Shown here in pieces: positions 47,401-59,913 of a stretch of DNA of 64,000 nucleotides. Origin of the DNA: Ifrita kowaldi (Eukaryota; Chordata; Aves; Passeriformes; Cinclosomatidae); contig VZRS01000327.1 in assembly GCA_013398055.1 (NCBI GenBank), positions 435,625 through 499,624 on the forward strand. The letters are read 5' to 3'. The number at the start of each line of letters is the position of its first letter. Position 1 is the stretch's first letter. The notes under the pieces were generated by a model. That model saw nothing but the letters and a program-made list of their open reading frames with translations, had not been told where the DNA came from and did not search any database. Both the position numbers and the translations under genes were made by a program.

Positions 47401-50400
47401 AAGGTATAGTCCTGGTGCATTTGACACTCCGGGAAATTTAACTGCAAATGTGAGCATTGGGCAAGGAAGTTGGGAGTGATCTGTGGGCTTTCTTGATATT
47501 TCTAATATTAGCTCTAATTTTACCACTTGCAGCTTGTTACGAAGGTCCATAACCATTGCTTTCCATCTCTGAGTGAAAAATACTTGTGTGGAGATTTATT
47601 GGGCTCTCAATTATCACTCGGTCACAAGTGCAGCAACCTTAATCAATTCCAGGACTGTGGCCTGCAGCCAAGGAATGCTCCAAGCCCCATGCTGCCTTGC
47701 CTGCACCGGATGACTTTCACCACCAAGGCAATATTTTTTCCCCTTATAAAACTCACAAAACAAGTATTACCGGATGTTTTAATCAGCATAAGCAGATGTT
47801 TCCCTGCACCCCTACATGGCGGAGGCTCCCGGCTCATGCGCAGGGCTGTGCAGCAGGTGCCAGTGTCTGCAGTCAGAGGTTTTGTGGCTGTCATGTGCTG
47901 GCACTGGAGGTACCAGTGTTTTGGGCACTCTATGGAGTGGCGTTTCCAGGATGGAGGTATCCTGGCTGCCTGCAGCCAGACCAGGGAGTTTCAGGGTGGA
48001 AAAAGCGGGGTCTGGGCAGATGCCCTGACCTACTGTCTCCTGGCACCCTGTGCACAGCAACACCCACCCTGGTACAGCTCACAGGTTAAAAAGCATGACA
48101 TTAAAAAAAAAAGCAGCTGTTTACATTCTAGTCTTTTAGCCTTTCAAGATGTATTTATTTTTAGATGTATCTGTCTGATTAAAAAAAAAAAAAGCTTATT
48201 TAGATATGTTTGCTTGGTGCAAGGATCAGCTGACGTGTCAGGCATACCTAGAGCACACCAGCAGTTCGGTTATACACCTTGCAGCTTTTCTTTTAATGTT
48301 TCCTGAAGTAATATATTGAAAATCTCAGTTTTCAGTAGTGCCAAAAAAATAAAACTGCCATAGTCCTTATGGTTTCTGGGAAGTGCATGAAAATAAAAGT
48401 CGCAAAGACCTTCTAAGCTGAAGATAAATACAGGGAATTCGGTATTTGTCTATTAAAAAAATGAAAATGTTAGGAGTATTCAGCTAAAGTACCCTTATTC
48501 CATCACGAATCTTTCAAGGGTTTATTATTATTATTAACATTATGGTTGATAGCAATAGTGGAGCTATAGTGATCCCTCTAAGATGTCTTCATTTTCATGA
48601 CAAGAGAGGTCTTGCAGTCAACCTTGACTCTCATTTGTCTTTTTTCTTCATTGTCTCATCTATTAATATTCACAATTTCCAAAATAAAAAGCATCAATTC
48701 ACCATTAGTTCCCTAAACAAACTTTGCGGTTGATAAATCTGAGCTTGTGAGCTTGATTTTATTTCGTCAAGTTAGTTTTGTGTGTGGATATAACCTATCA
48801 TGTGATAGGTTATTAGGTATGAGCCTATCCAGAACTACACAGAATAAAGAAGGAAACACAGACTTCCCCCTACAACCCTCCTCTGCTGCATTACATAATC
48901 CTCAGTGATTTTAGAAGAGTATTTCCAACAACTATGCTGTTTCCAACTGTGTTCATCAAAAGCAATTTGTATTGGAACTTTTTTCTCCCCAACTTTCTAT
49001 TAAATGCACACAATACTGAACTATTTACACTTTATTTTTAATAGCTACAGCAGAAGAGTCTGCTCTGCACTCCCGAGTGTGCACAATAAAGTAACTGTTT
49101 GGCAGGGGGAAAATGCCCTGTTGTCTTGCAGTACCAGTTGGTATTATGGTGGTTTGTTCGGTGTCTTGTAGTAGATTGCAATTGGAAATGCGATACAAAA
49201 CAAACACCAATGTTTCAGTAGCCTAACCACACATCAGATTTTTACTTTGACAGTTTTTTTTATTTTCAGCATTTTTATCATGACTTGACATTATCATTGA
49301 CAATCAATCTGCTGAGGTCTCCATGTTCTTAAAAAAGAGATAATTGTTTCATGTCCTATCCTCCAGGGATGCTCATAGGCAGATTTGTAGTTGCTGATGC
49401 TCCTTTACAATGCTGGTAGAGACAGTTCATTCCAGTCACGAGACCTCGTGCTGGTAGTGAGAATCCTGTGTATGGAGACTTTATAAGTTTGGTTTTTTTG
49501 TTGTGTTTTTTTTTCAGTCTCATATCAAAAGCACTTTTTTCAGCATTTAACAATCTGGTTTCCTTTGAAGAATAGAGGGCCCAGGTCTTGAAACTCCTGA
49601 GGGCTGTTTGCAGTGATCTTTCTCATCGTTTTGGCTCTTGCTGACCTTTGGCTGGGCTTAGGTTTGTGTATGCAGGTTTGTGTATGTGCTCCAGGTGTAT
49701 ATGGAAGGTTCATGCTTTAACATCTCCACTCTTCCTCTCCAGCAGTGAGGAATTTTTTTTTTTTGCAGGGATACAAAAATGCACGGAAAGCACGTTTTTT
49801 AGAAGTCTAGCTCAGTGGTAATCCTACTAAGGCAAGTATTTTGTAGAGGAATGGTATCCAAGTATTTCTAGTCAGATTTCAAATAAAATCCTAATTGGTT
49901 TTCTCTCTTTTCGTCTAGTGTGGCTTCCAGCTCCTACCTTCATGCATTACTAAGCAATAAACATTTCTTGGCTCACTTTAGTGGCTCTTTGTTGTGTGCA
50001 TTTACAACGTGTGTGAGGGAAGCCTTCCTCCAGGAGAAAGACTGAAAAAACTCGTTAAGGCAGTGAAGACCAAAAATGGATAATTTCATTACTTTTTAGC
50101 CTGCGGTTGGAGCAAACTTTCTTGTCTGCTTGGTTTAAAATCAGATAATTTATACCCAAAAGGTGCATATGAGCCTTTGCAGTAGTTTTGAGTGTTTTCA
50201 GAAATGCCTTTGGATAGAATGAAGAAAGTGATTCTTTTTGGTGCTGTTTGGTTTTGAGGGTTGTTTTGGCTCCTGTGTGTTTAAGAACATGCCCCAGTCC
50301 CAGTTGGGCATGGGGCCTGCAGAGGGTCCATTGGGCTCTGGGCTGCTGGATGTGGTTGAACACCATCACCCACATCTTTTCCATCTGCAGCTGAGTGGAT

Positions 50401-53400
50401 GTGCATGGATACTGAAATATCTTTCTGGAAGGTGATGGGCTATGGCAGGAGATTGTGATTACTTTATTTTTTTGAATTTGAGTGTTTTTCTGAAGCAGGG
50501 TAATATTACCAGCTTTGTTTTTCAAGCTCAAATTTTACACTTAAAAAAAAGAGGAAAGCCTTCACCCTTTCAAAGAGAGGCCTGGATATACACTTAGAGA
50601 AGATGATGTTGCATATCTCATGTTAAAGACAGTCCAGTATTTTCTTGGATATGGGAGTGGTGACAGTGTGTATAAATAAACACTGAATATCTGAAGTCCT
50701 TCCTCAAGAAAAAAATATTCACTGATCTGGCTAAAGCACTGTTTATTCTCTGTACAATTTGAGTCTGTCTCTATTTGCAGAGAAATTCCTTCCAATATTT
50801 TTCCTGGTCAGTTGTTGGATGGAGGCTGGGTCAGCTTTCAAAGCACTTGTCTTTTAATATGCATCAGGTTACCCTGAGGTAAAATGGAAACCTTAGATGT
50901 TATTCCTGTAAATAAATGTTTACATAATGCATGGCACTTCTCAGCATTGCATGTCTAAGAAAAAAGGTCACTTTTGACATCAGTAACCTTTAGAGAGTGG
51001 TGCCTTTGCCACACAGGTAAAGGAAGTTACTGCGCACTGCACATTCCTTTAGTAGACCTAGAAGGTAGGTAGGAGTGGTCAGATGTTACTACTTTTGTCT
51101 CCAAAAGCTTTGCGTTTTAAGCTTTAAAAGCAAGATTTGGGCTTAAGGCATGGGTCCTGTAACCAGCACATGCCCAATTTTGCTCATGGGAGTAATCCCA
51201 TTGAATTCCCTGGCACTAGTCATGTATGAAAGGCAAGTCTGTAATGTGTTTATGGCATCAGGGCCTCAGTTCTTCATTTCTAAATGAGAAACTTCCTGTA
51301 AGGCATGGTAACAAAAGATAATGGTTTTATCTCTCTTTAGTTTTGCTGCTTTTGTGTCAAAATACTTGTCCAGCACCAAACATAAAAATATTATCTTCCT
51401 ATAAAACAGCAACAAAACCATTATGGTGTCAAGAGATTAAGGATTTCTCTCTGAACTTAACCCAGGAGATGTGTAGCAGAACAGGGAGCTTGGTGTTCTG
51501 CTTTGGAATACGTTCCAGAGGACAAGCAACATCTGACCTCTTGGGATTGTATGGTCTTGGGACCAAAGCCCATGAACAGGAGCATCAGCTCACCCACTCT
51601 GTGATACAGGGGAACCATTGGTAGGGTTGGGGATGCAGGGGAACAGGAGAACCTGATGATAAATCTATTTTTGCTGCTTATGTATTTAAAATATTGGCAA
51701 AACCTGTAGGTTTTCAGACACTGGAAAAAAAATAAAGTAGGAACTATGATGCTGCAGCCTTCTGCCTTCATGTATTACTTGAGTTTTATCCGAGGATCAT
51801 ACAGAATTAATAGTATGAGTGATAAGCCCCACCTATGTCTGTGACAAGACTAGATGGCTTTTAATGTGCATTGCATTTTTGAATGCCCAATTCCTTCTTC
51901 ACTTCCCTGTCCATCTGTCTCATTCCTCCCCCACAGTTTAGAGATAAAAGTTTGTTAAATAGTTCTTTGCTATTTAATGTTTGTTGAAAGGCTCTTTGCT
52001 GTTGTGATATCTGGGTACCCTTCCTAGCATGACCTGGGTTACCGCCAGAGCGCAATCAGGGAACCTTGTTTACAGCCACCCAGGTTGCTCGGCTTTTCTT
52101 TGGGGGGCATTATTTTGCGTATTCAATTTTTTCCCCGTCCATAGCCATCCAATTGTCTTGCATGTCCCCGCTTCTTCCCGTGTAGTATTAATGAGCCCTC
52201 GCCGAGCACACAATGCGCTCTTTGTTTGTACAGGGGAGGGGGAGCGGGACCGGGCGGGATGTGGGAGTCGCGCCGCAGAGGCAGTAGCGAGCGGGAACGG
52301 CCAGGGGCTCCTCGTTCCCCTTCCCCGCCGAGCCCCAACCTGGGGGAGCGCTCCAAAGCCGCTGTGTGAGGGAGGGCTGGAGCGCGGGGTGTCGGCGGCG
52401 CCGGCGGCCGCAGGTGGCCCGCGGTGACAGCTGTGTCACATGATGGCTGTCAGCGCGGGCTCGGCCACCCGCGCGCCCGGGCTCCGCCGAGAGCATCCCG
52501 CCGCTCCCAGGAATGTGAGGGCTGGGGGTGCCGGCTGGAAGGAGACTGCCGTGCTTCGCCCCCCCGTTCCTCGCCGAGCGGGCTGAATTCCCGGCGGCCG
52601 CGGCTCGGAGGTGCCGGACGGCGGCCGCGGGTGCCCGGGGACTCGGGTCATGAGACTGAGCCGGGAGCGCGGTGGCGGACAGGAGGAGGATGGATGGCAC
52701 TGACAGGTCCGGGCCGGCGCTGCCAGGGCATCGCTTGGCTTCCCCGTGAATTACACTGATCTTCTCCGCAGCAGACCCTGGAAGAGATAAAGGAGCGGGG
52801 AAGACAGGCGCTCTTTTCCTCGAGCAGAAATCCCGGGCTATGCAGAATTGTGGGGCAGGTTTTGGGTTGTGAAACTCCAGGGCAGCGCGAACGCAGCCTG
52901 GTGCAAACCCCGACACTGCTGTCCTTAAGGTGGTTTTTGTGCTCCTGTTGCTAGGATTAAGCCTTTTGCATTGCAGCATGGAGAGTCTTTTGTTTGAGTT
53001 AAATTCAGACCTCTTGATATGTCACCTGACAGTCTTGTGGTTTTGGATGAATATGGCTCATTGCTATTATTAACCTGAGTTGGCAACTAGGCACAACAGG
53101 AGTTTATAGGGATTTTGAAAAGTGGAACTGCTCAGGGGACAAAGATGCTTCCCAGGTATGGTCACTGCACAGTTCTTGAGATTATTTTAATTATTTGAAA
53201 GTTTATTATTTTCCCTGTGATGAAAATACTTCTTTTCCAGAGATGTGAATCTTCTAGAGATTTATTTCTTTATGATTCTTACTATAATTTTATGCGAAAT
53301 GGCACAATTTTTTTTGCCTGAATTGATTCTATCTTGTAACTTTGCAAAGCGAAGTGCAGTCTGCTTGAATAATGTAATTTTGTTCAGTGCTAGTGAATTT

Positions 53401-56400
53401 AACTGAAAGGAGCTGTGTCTTGTTTGTGTGTGGTTTTAATTAAAACATGTTTCAAAAAAGCATGAAACTTGTATGTGTATGTGGAAATATTTGCATGCAT
53501 ACATGTACCTAAATCAGCTAAAACCTGAACAGGTACTTTTTGAAATTACGTAAGTGAAGTAGTCCCAAAAATATTTTATGAAATTACTGATAGTGACTGT
53601 AAATTCTGAAGGTGTGTGAATTGCAAAGTTATTCAACATACTACACATCTTTAACAAAACCTTCTCACCAATTTATTTTCAGTATAACACTCCAGATTAT
53701 GATTAATGTGTTGACTAGGCTGCACCTGACCTGTAAATATTATGTGTTTTTGCTTGTGGAAAAGCATCTGGTTCATGTATTAGACTTTGGAGTATAAATT
53801 ATGTATCTTAATGAGAGTCAAGTGACTTGGTAGAAGGGCGAAAAAAATGGAAACTAACTAAAGTCAGCTTCATATACAGATAAAGAATTGGACAGAGCCA
53901 AGGAGCTTGCCAGCCAGCTGAAGTTCAGGTCCAAGTTTGTTACACCTTTGAAATACCTGGCTGACGCACTTTGTTCCTGGTGTGCAATATGTACTTAGTA
54001 TAAGCAGCGCAAGTTTCCTGGAGCTCAAGAAGTGCAGCTATTCCAGGTGAGGATTGCTAAGCTGGTAAATGAATGAGACAGACTTAGAGATGGAGCAAGG
54101 AGCTGACCTCCACAGTGCTGCAGTGCCTGTGGACATGTCACCCTCTTTCAAGAGATGAAAAGTAGGGGCTTGGATTTAATTCTGTATTTTAAAGAAACAT
54201 TATTTCCATGGGATAAACCTGAAACATGTCACCACTGCAGGCCGCCAAGGGTGGTTGTCCCTGAGATGATCCACCATCTGTCTATTCTTCCACGCTACCC
54301 AGAACCCAGGTCCTGTGACTTCTGTGAAACCTCAGCTGAGGTCACCATGGCAGAGGGCAGAGTCAGTTGGGGCGCTGGGTGAGCTCCTTCGCAATCCACC
54401 CTCGCGGGCTCCCTCCCTGCCCTGGCGGAGGCACAGACACTGGTTTTCTGTGCAGAATCAGCAAGTGCTCACCACCACAGTCGCATAGCCCTGACGTGAC
54501 CTCAGCTCTTGTAAAGACAATTATCTTGCAAAATTTTTCCTAAGTATAGGCCCTGTGGTTTCTCTACTTCAGAGAACTTTCTTCTTCCTTGCAGCCTTAT
54601 GGTTGTGTTATGTCACCACCACTTAAACGGAATCTCTCTCTTAAAACGCCAGCTTTGCAAATCAGCCATGCAGCCTGGATCATCCTTGTCATGTGAATCC
54701 TGAGAAAGTTCTTTTGTGTTTCAGGTGCTATTGTTAAAAGAATAAATAACCTGCCCATGCCTCTGAAAGAAGATGGTCTTCCAAAGCTGCAAGCATCATT
54801 AACATGCATTACAGTTCTGTTTTCATTGCTTCCAAATCAATTGTGATCTTTCAGAATGGTCTGTTGCAGCTGTTTTTGTGCAATAATGGTCAAATAATAA
54901 GTGAATTACTGAAATGCAGTAAGAAGGTATTAAAGTATGTACAAGCCCCTCCCCATTAATCCTACATACTCAAATTTTGTTGTATCTTCTCAAAGGCAAA
55001 AGAAAAAAGAATCTAGTAACAGATAATAGAAGTCTGCGGAGGCGTTTGGGCCGGACAAGGGAATTCCTGGTTGGAAAAGGCATCTCAGGGCTGAGAGGAG
55101 TATGATAGGATGCTCGGACTAGGCAAGGACCATTTTCCTTCTGGACTTGATCACCCTTCCCTGTAGCAAAGCAACTGCAGGGTCCTATATTCTGGGCTGT
55201 ATATGTATAGGTGAGTGTGCTTTGATGTGGATGTACATCTTCGTAGAATGTGGAGATAATCTGAAAACCCAGTGCACTCAGTGGAACGGTCTCGTATTTA
55301 CAGCGTCAACCCTTCATGTTAGATGCAGCCTCTGTCAAAGGCTTGTGTAGAAGTTGGCTGGGTCTAAGCACCACTGCAACAAGGGTAGTACATGGAGAAT
55401 CATCTGCAGGCACTGGAGATAAGCCCTGGAATCCCTGTGCCTCTGTTCTGATGCTCATCTAGCAGGACTGAGGATGTTTCCTTCCGCCAGAGCCTGCGAG
55501 GGGAGCATGGGGTAAGGTGGACCCGTCTGCTCTGCTGGGCTGTTCCTGTCACCCTTTAAAAAGGTGCTAACATGAAAACCACGCAGAACAGATAAGCTGG
55601 CATAAACTATAAATATCATTTGCGTAGATGCATTTAAAAATAGTTCCAAGTGATTCATCACCAGGCAATTTTTATAACTATGGGTAACATGATGTAGGAA
55701 AACAATAGTTTGACTGATAGTTTCAACTTACTTTTTACATGTTTAGTCCTATTCTGGTTTTGAACAACTTTACTTTTTAGAAAGCTCTTTTACAGTTCCT
55801 ACCTGCTTAATATCTTGATCATTTTGTTTCAATTGCTTTTCTTTAAGATTTCTAAAGTATCTGGTTTTATTAAAAAGTAACCAGATACTATCTAAGCCAT
55901 GTTAATATAAAACAGTTTTGAAAGTAAAGTCTCAGCCAGGAGGGAAGATAATATTAAGCTAAACCTTTAATGTAATGAAGAAGTGTTGTTCCATGTTCTA
56001 GGTGGGAATGAGAAGGAAGGAATGTACTTGGATCCAATTACAGGGGGAAATCCTGTATTTTCATTGTTGGAGTGGTAATGAAGGATTTCCTCTGTCTGTT
56101 GTGTCATCTATTAAAACTTGCACAGAGTGAAATAATACCAATTTACAGCCATTCAGTTCTTGCTGAGAAATGTTGATGGTGGTAATAAACTCCAGGAATT
56201 GAATACACAAGAAAATTCATCCTTGGAGAGCAGTTGGAATTCTGGATTGCTATGAATCTCTGTAGCAGAGGTGTCAAAAAGCACGTAGTGGACTTGTAAA
56301 TGTAAGGTACAGGTAATATTCCTAGTGATTGAAGGTAAAAAAGGCAGGAAAGCAAAAACGATGAAAAAAGGGAAGAGTTGAACAACAGTAGGGCTTAAGT

Positions 56401-59400
56401 GTGAATATGCATTAAAATACCATTTTTCAGATCTTGATCTCGTCGTTGCTAGTTTCAAATAATTAATCATATGGAATTTTCCCTTTCTCTCCCAAGTAAT
56501 TCCTTTTCTTTTGCACTCTGTACTTGCATGAGTGTCTGTGCAGGGGCGTTGGATCAGATTCCCTCCAGAAGACCCTTCCAACCTCAACCAGTCTGTCATG
56601 GTGTGAGAGTTGGGTTTTGTTTCTGAAACATCCCATACAGCATTTACACATCAACAGATTTCTACGCCATATAGGTATTTTTGAACATCTCATTCTCGAG
56701 GAATCCCCACTTGTGTAGTGGAGATCTCCACAGGAGCAGTGTCCTGCTCAGAAGGAATTTGTTTATCACCAGTTTTTCTCTTGCTCTTGCTCTATGCCCA
56801 AACTCACAGCACTGTCTAGCAAAGTCACAAACACTTCCACTGGTGAAAGGTATTTGGGGTTTCCTTTGTGGTGATTTGTGTGGGGTTTTTTTTCCTGGCT
56901 TAATTTTGGGGGTTTTGTTTAAATCTAATCAGTTTCAAGGAAGATCAAAGAGTGGCAGATAGATCATTCAAGAAAAAGTCCTCATTAAGAAACTGTCATT
57001 TCCAGAGCAGTGTGGGAGATGGAGACTCACCTTTCATTAACACTGCTAGAACATTTGATTCTACATCTCCTGGTTTTCCTGTAAGAATCTCAAGAAAACA
57101 TCAGTTAAATGTCAGAGTTAGTTTCAATTTATAAACAGAACTAATTATATTCAGAAGATCTAGGTCAGTTTTCATCTGCCTGAAGAGGAGCGCTGGAGTG
57201 CTGCCCTGTTGTATTTGTTTTGAGAATGCCTCTTGCATGCAGGAATTTTACGTTTCTGGGGATAATCTATTCAGACATCAAGCTTCATGGTATTTTAAAT
57301 CTGCTAACAACAAAAGCAAAGCTCTGTGTCCCGCTTCCCCCTCGCTGGTGGGGGTGAGTTGGAGGTGCCAGGCTGCCTCTGTTTACTGTCCGTCTGAATG
57401 AACTTTCCCCCAGCTCTCTGAAAGGCTCTTCTGGTTTGGGAAGTGGCCTGCTATTGCCAGGGAATGTTTTTGCAAGGCTGAAATGTGCTTAAGGATGCTA
57501 TTATGTAACAGAGATAGCGCTTCTTTGGAATTATCACAAATTATGATGGATAATAGCTACTAAATGCTTGTCTAGAGAAAGTAAAAATGTCATGTGAAGA
57601 AGCTGAGAAGTAAACAAGCTCTTGTTACCTCGATCGAATGTGTTTCTGAATACAGCAAGAGTTTTATATTTAGCTTTCTCTCCTCTTAGTGTGTAATCTG
57701 CTCTTGGAGCTTTTTATAAGTAGACTTTCCTAAGATCTGGAACAGCTACTGCCTTCTTTGCCAGTAATTTCAAAGTCAAATATCAAAAGTACTAGGTAAT
57801 GGAAGACATGCTTTTGTCGGAGTGTGAAGGAAATTCAAATGCATTGCAAGGGTGGAGCAAGCAATAGCACCCTTTTGGCAAGCAATTCATTGTTATTGTC
57901 ACATAGTTTCTTTATAGGAACCACAGTGGCCTATCCGGAAAAAAATGTTTGTTTCTGGACTTCCACTGGTTTCACTTAAATATATGGAGGCTGTTCTTCC
58001 AGGAAGCCAGTTTATCCAGTGGTTCTTCTCATTTCTAGCCAAAGTCATGCTCTTGCCAGTTGCCATCGCCAGCTCTAGTGCCTTTGTGTCTCTTAGCTGG
58101 TAGCACCCCAGACATGTTTCAAACTAGGGATTTTGTTTTTTTACATTTTCTGAAATGCAAGATGAAGTTAATTAGGAGAGCCTCCAGTAAGGGTAAGCTT
58201 GGCTTTGAGTTTGTCACTGTGCTTGAGTTTTGGTACAGAATTTGCTCAGTTTGGCATCTGCACTTTGTGAGGGCATTTCACTCTGTGAGTAACACTTGGC
58301 TTTAGGTGCCCAAATGAGAGGGTGCGTGGCTCTTTGCCCCCAAATCTAGACATGAAGTTATTTCAGCTCAAGTTGCTCAAGGCTTTCTTTCTTGTAATAA
58401 GTCGATTTGGACATTTGTTGCACACCATCTTCTCTGCAGCTTCTTTTTTTCTCTCCTGTTGCTAAATGGTGGGGATGGGCAGATTAGGAAATAGATTTCA
58501 TCTCAGGAGAGTGTGTAACTGTATGTCTTGATGCTTAGTTTCACCTCATTGGGACTACACTAGCTGTACCTGTGTACCTGTACTGGGCAGCCTTAAGAAC
58601 TTCTGGTAGGTGATGATGGCTTTGGTGATCAAATGGATTTTCTGCCGTTACACTGCTTGTTGAGTCACAATTCATCATTAGCGCATTGGTCACATAAAGC
58701 ATGGGTGCAGAGCAGGAAACCCTTTGGGTGCTGAATTAGAGGAGAGGAAAATTTACTGTTGTCTTGGAGTCTTAACATGCCAGGTTTACTTTAACCCATG
58801 TTATGGGTGTCTTTTTGATGAAATACGTGTACAACTTCTTGCAAATTGGGAATCTGTATCCTTCATTAATGGCTGGAAAGTTCCAGTGCCTTGTTTCTGG
58901 CTTCTTGGGGTGCATGCTAACACTGCTTGCCTAAAAGCCAAGGGTAAGGAAGACAGAATTTCACTTGATCTAGGAAATGGCTCGTAAATTAGCTGAAAGA
59001 TGATTCCTGGTGGTTTCATGGATACAGCAGGTGTATTGTTTCCTATCTTCCAAGAATTGAGATGGTATCAGTGAAAATGGATTCCCAGGCCAATGGATGA
59101 CAATGCTTGCTGGGCTTTGTAAAAAGCCAGATGGCTGGCTTTTTACAATGGAAATTTTGAGATGATGGCTACAAAACACCCTTAAAGGCAAGGCTATGGA
59201 ATGGTTTCCAAGCCTGATCCCTGCAAGTTCTCCCTTTGAGAGCTCCTCTGGAGTAGTGCCACTAGGGAAGGCTGAGGCTTCAGGAAAGCTCCTTCCCTTA
59301 AAAACCAGTTTGGGAATAGGCGTGTTAGGACTGCTATGCGTGGTTTGCTGACCATGCCCTTGAGTCACAGTGGCTTATGTGGAGACAACCAGGTGGTTCT

Positions 59401-59913
59401 CCCAAACCACCCTGTGATTATTCATCTTGGGGTTTTTTTGTGTCTTTAAACACAAAAGCTGAGTTCTATGATGTTGATTTTAAATAGTTGGAACTTGAAG
59501 AAAACATATCACAAGACAGAGCCCAAGATCTATTAATGCTGCACACATCATTTTGTGCAGTTGTAGAGGATTGGTGCAGTTTATGACAGTGTAATTTGGC
59601 ACATGTAGGGGAAAAAAAGAAAACGAAGGGCGTAGTTCTGGCTACAGGATCAAAGGGTTTGATGAAATGGCATTGAATTTGCTTGACTCTGTTTTAATCA
59701 CATTATATATACAGATAATGTAGAAAGAACAGTGTAATAAAGAGTTGTGGTAATTGATCCTTCTGCTCTTTTCTTTTTTAATTAAGCTGGCCTTTGCCGG
59801 AGTTTGACCCAAGTCAGATCCGACTGATCGTGTATCAGGACTGTGAAAGAAGAGGACGGAATGTCTTATTTGATTCCAGTGCTAAAAGAAAAATAGAGGA
59901 TGTCTCAGTGTCG
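32312..59913 (+). CDS. FNIP1: FNIP1, folliculin-interacting protein 1 (exons 1-2 of a longer gene)
   Basis: FNIP1 forms a heterodimer with folliculin (FLCN) through longin and DENN domains. The complex acts as a GAP for RagC/D at the lysosome, feeds TFEB/TFE3 control and interacts with AMPK and Hsp90. Two coding exons are present: 32312-32400 (29 codons + 2 nt) and 59787-59913 (1 nt + 42 codons). Spliced, they give about 72 residues from MPPTLFQKLFNKKHG through SWPLPEFDPSQIRLIVYQD to KIEDVSVS, which agrees strongly with the human N-terminus as I recall it. The second exon enters the first strand of the longin domain. The remainder of the roughly 1,165-residue protein lies beyond 64000. Intron 1 is 27,386 bp. 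The ATG has a purine at -3, and the start is supported by agreement with other vertebrates. Confidence 0.96.
32457..32656. other. Assembly gap of 200 N in FNIP1 intron 1
   Basis: Exactly 200 undetermined bases inside the CpG island, a typical placeholder size. GC-rich sequence is missing, and its real length is unknown. Confidence 0.98.
34767..34790. repeat. (TTTG)n microsatellite
   Basis: About five TTTG units embedded in a wider T-rich, G-interrupted stretch of FNIP1 intron 1. Confidence 0.85.
42825..42869. repeat. Perfect 13-bp hairpin with extended stem
   Basis: Arms AGACTAATGTCAC (42831-42843) and GTGACATTAGTCT (42851-42863) are exact reverse complements around a 7-nt loop. The stem continues outward over 42825-42830 and 42864-42869 with one mismatch and one G-T wobble. 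Confidence 0.9.
43651..43713 (+). mobile_element. CR1 LINE 3'-terminal fragment
   Basis: A short tail: gttggacttgatgatcttgg, actttcccaaccttagtg, attctgtgattc. It lies in FNIP1 intron 1. Confidence 0.8.
47178..47222. other. Assembly gap of 45 N in a poly-T tract
   Basis: 45 undetermined bases flanked on both sides by poly-T (about 12 and 11 T). The gap is therefore probably caused by a long homopolymer or simple repeat. Confidence 0.97.
47223..52180. other. FNIP1: FNIP1 intron 1, middle part
   Basis: About 5 kb with no supportable gene. It contains an unusually long open frame (47527-48306) without protein-like composition, and a 24-bp palindrome at 48790-48813. Confidence 0.65.
48790..48813. 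repeat. 24-bp near-perfect palindrome
   Basis: Arms of 11 bp (ATAACCTATCA and TGATAGGTTAT) are separated by TG. In RNA the loop would be too tight to form without melting inner pairs. Confidence 0.9.
52190..52720. promoter_or_regulatory. Orphan CpG island inside FNIP1 intron 1
   Basis: About 530 bp with very high CpG density (ggcggcgccggcggccgc, ggcggccgcggctcgg, gcccgcgcgggc-type runs), 20 kb from the FNIP1 promoter and far richer than the intron around it. It contains TGACAGCTGTGTCA at 52425-52438, a TALE-type double site, overlapping TCACATGA at 52436-52443, an M-box/CLEAR-like site of the MITF/TFE family. Open frames of up to 263 codons occur on both strands and mutually overlap; I attribute these to GC content. 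It may be an alternative FNIP1 promoter, an enhancer or the start of a non-coding RNA. Confidence 0.75.
56545..56602 (+). mobile_element. Degenerate CR1-like 3' fragment
   Basis: The order gcgttggatcagattccctc, then acccttccaacctcaaccag and tctgtcatgg follows the CR1 tail, but divergence is high and the flanks are lost. Confidence 0.55.
59117..59148. repeat. Perfect 14-bp hairpin with 4-nt loop
   Basis: TTGTAAAAAGCCAG (59117-59130), loop atgg, CTGGCTTTTTACAA (59135-59148). It lies about 640 bp upstream of FNIP1 exon 2. Confidence 0.92.
59787..59913 (+). CDS. FNIP1: FNIP1 coding exon 2
   Basis: It completes a split Ser codon, then reads WPLPEFDPSQIRLIVYQD to KIEDVSVS, phase 2 to 0, with donor gtgagt. 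The acceptor is AAG rather than CAG/TAG (aattaag). A long pyrimidine tract (ctgctcttttctttttt) precedes it. Confidence 0.97.

Larger units (their letters stand above)
52800..59786. other. FNIP1: FNIP1 intron 1, last part
   Basis: About 7 kb with a degenerate CR1 tail at 56545-56602 and a perfect 14-bp hairpin at 59117-59148. No other feature is supportable. Confidence 0.65.

Noticed and set aside
47527..48306. 259-codon open frame on the + strand in FNIP1 intron 1
   Set aside because: It is the longest N-free frame outside the CpG islands except for island artefacts, but it is rich in Cys, His, Phe and Trp, has no domain-like pattern, runs through poly-A-encoded Lys tracts and overlaps other long frames. 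No splice or promoter support.
52188..52979. 263-codon open frame on the - strand over the intronic CpG island
   Set aside because: Ala/Pro/Arg/Gly-rich, with long overlapping frames on the other strand. GC-rich islands suppress stop codons.
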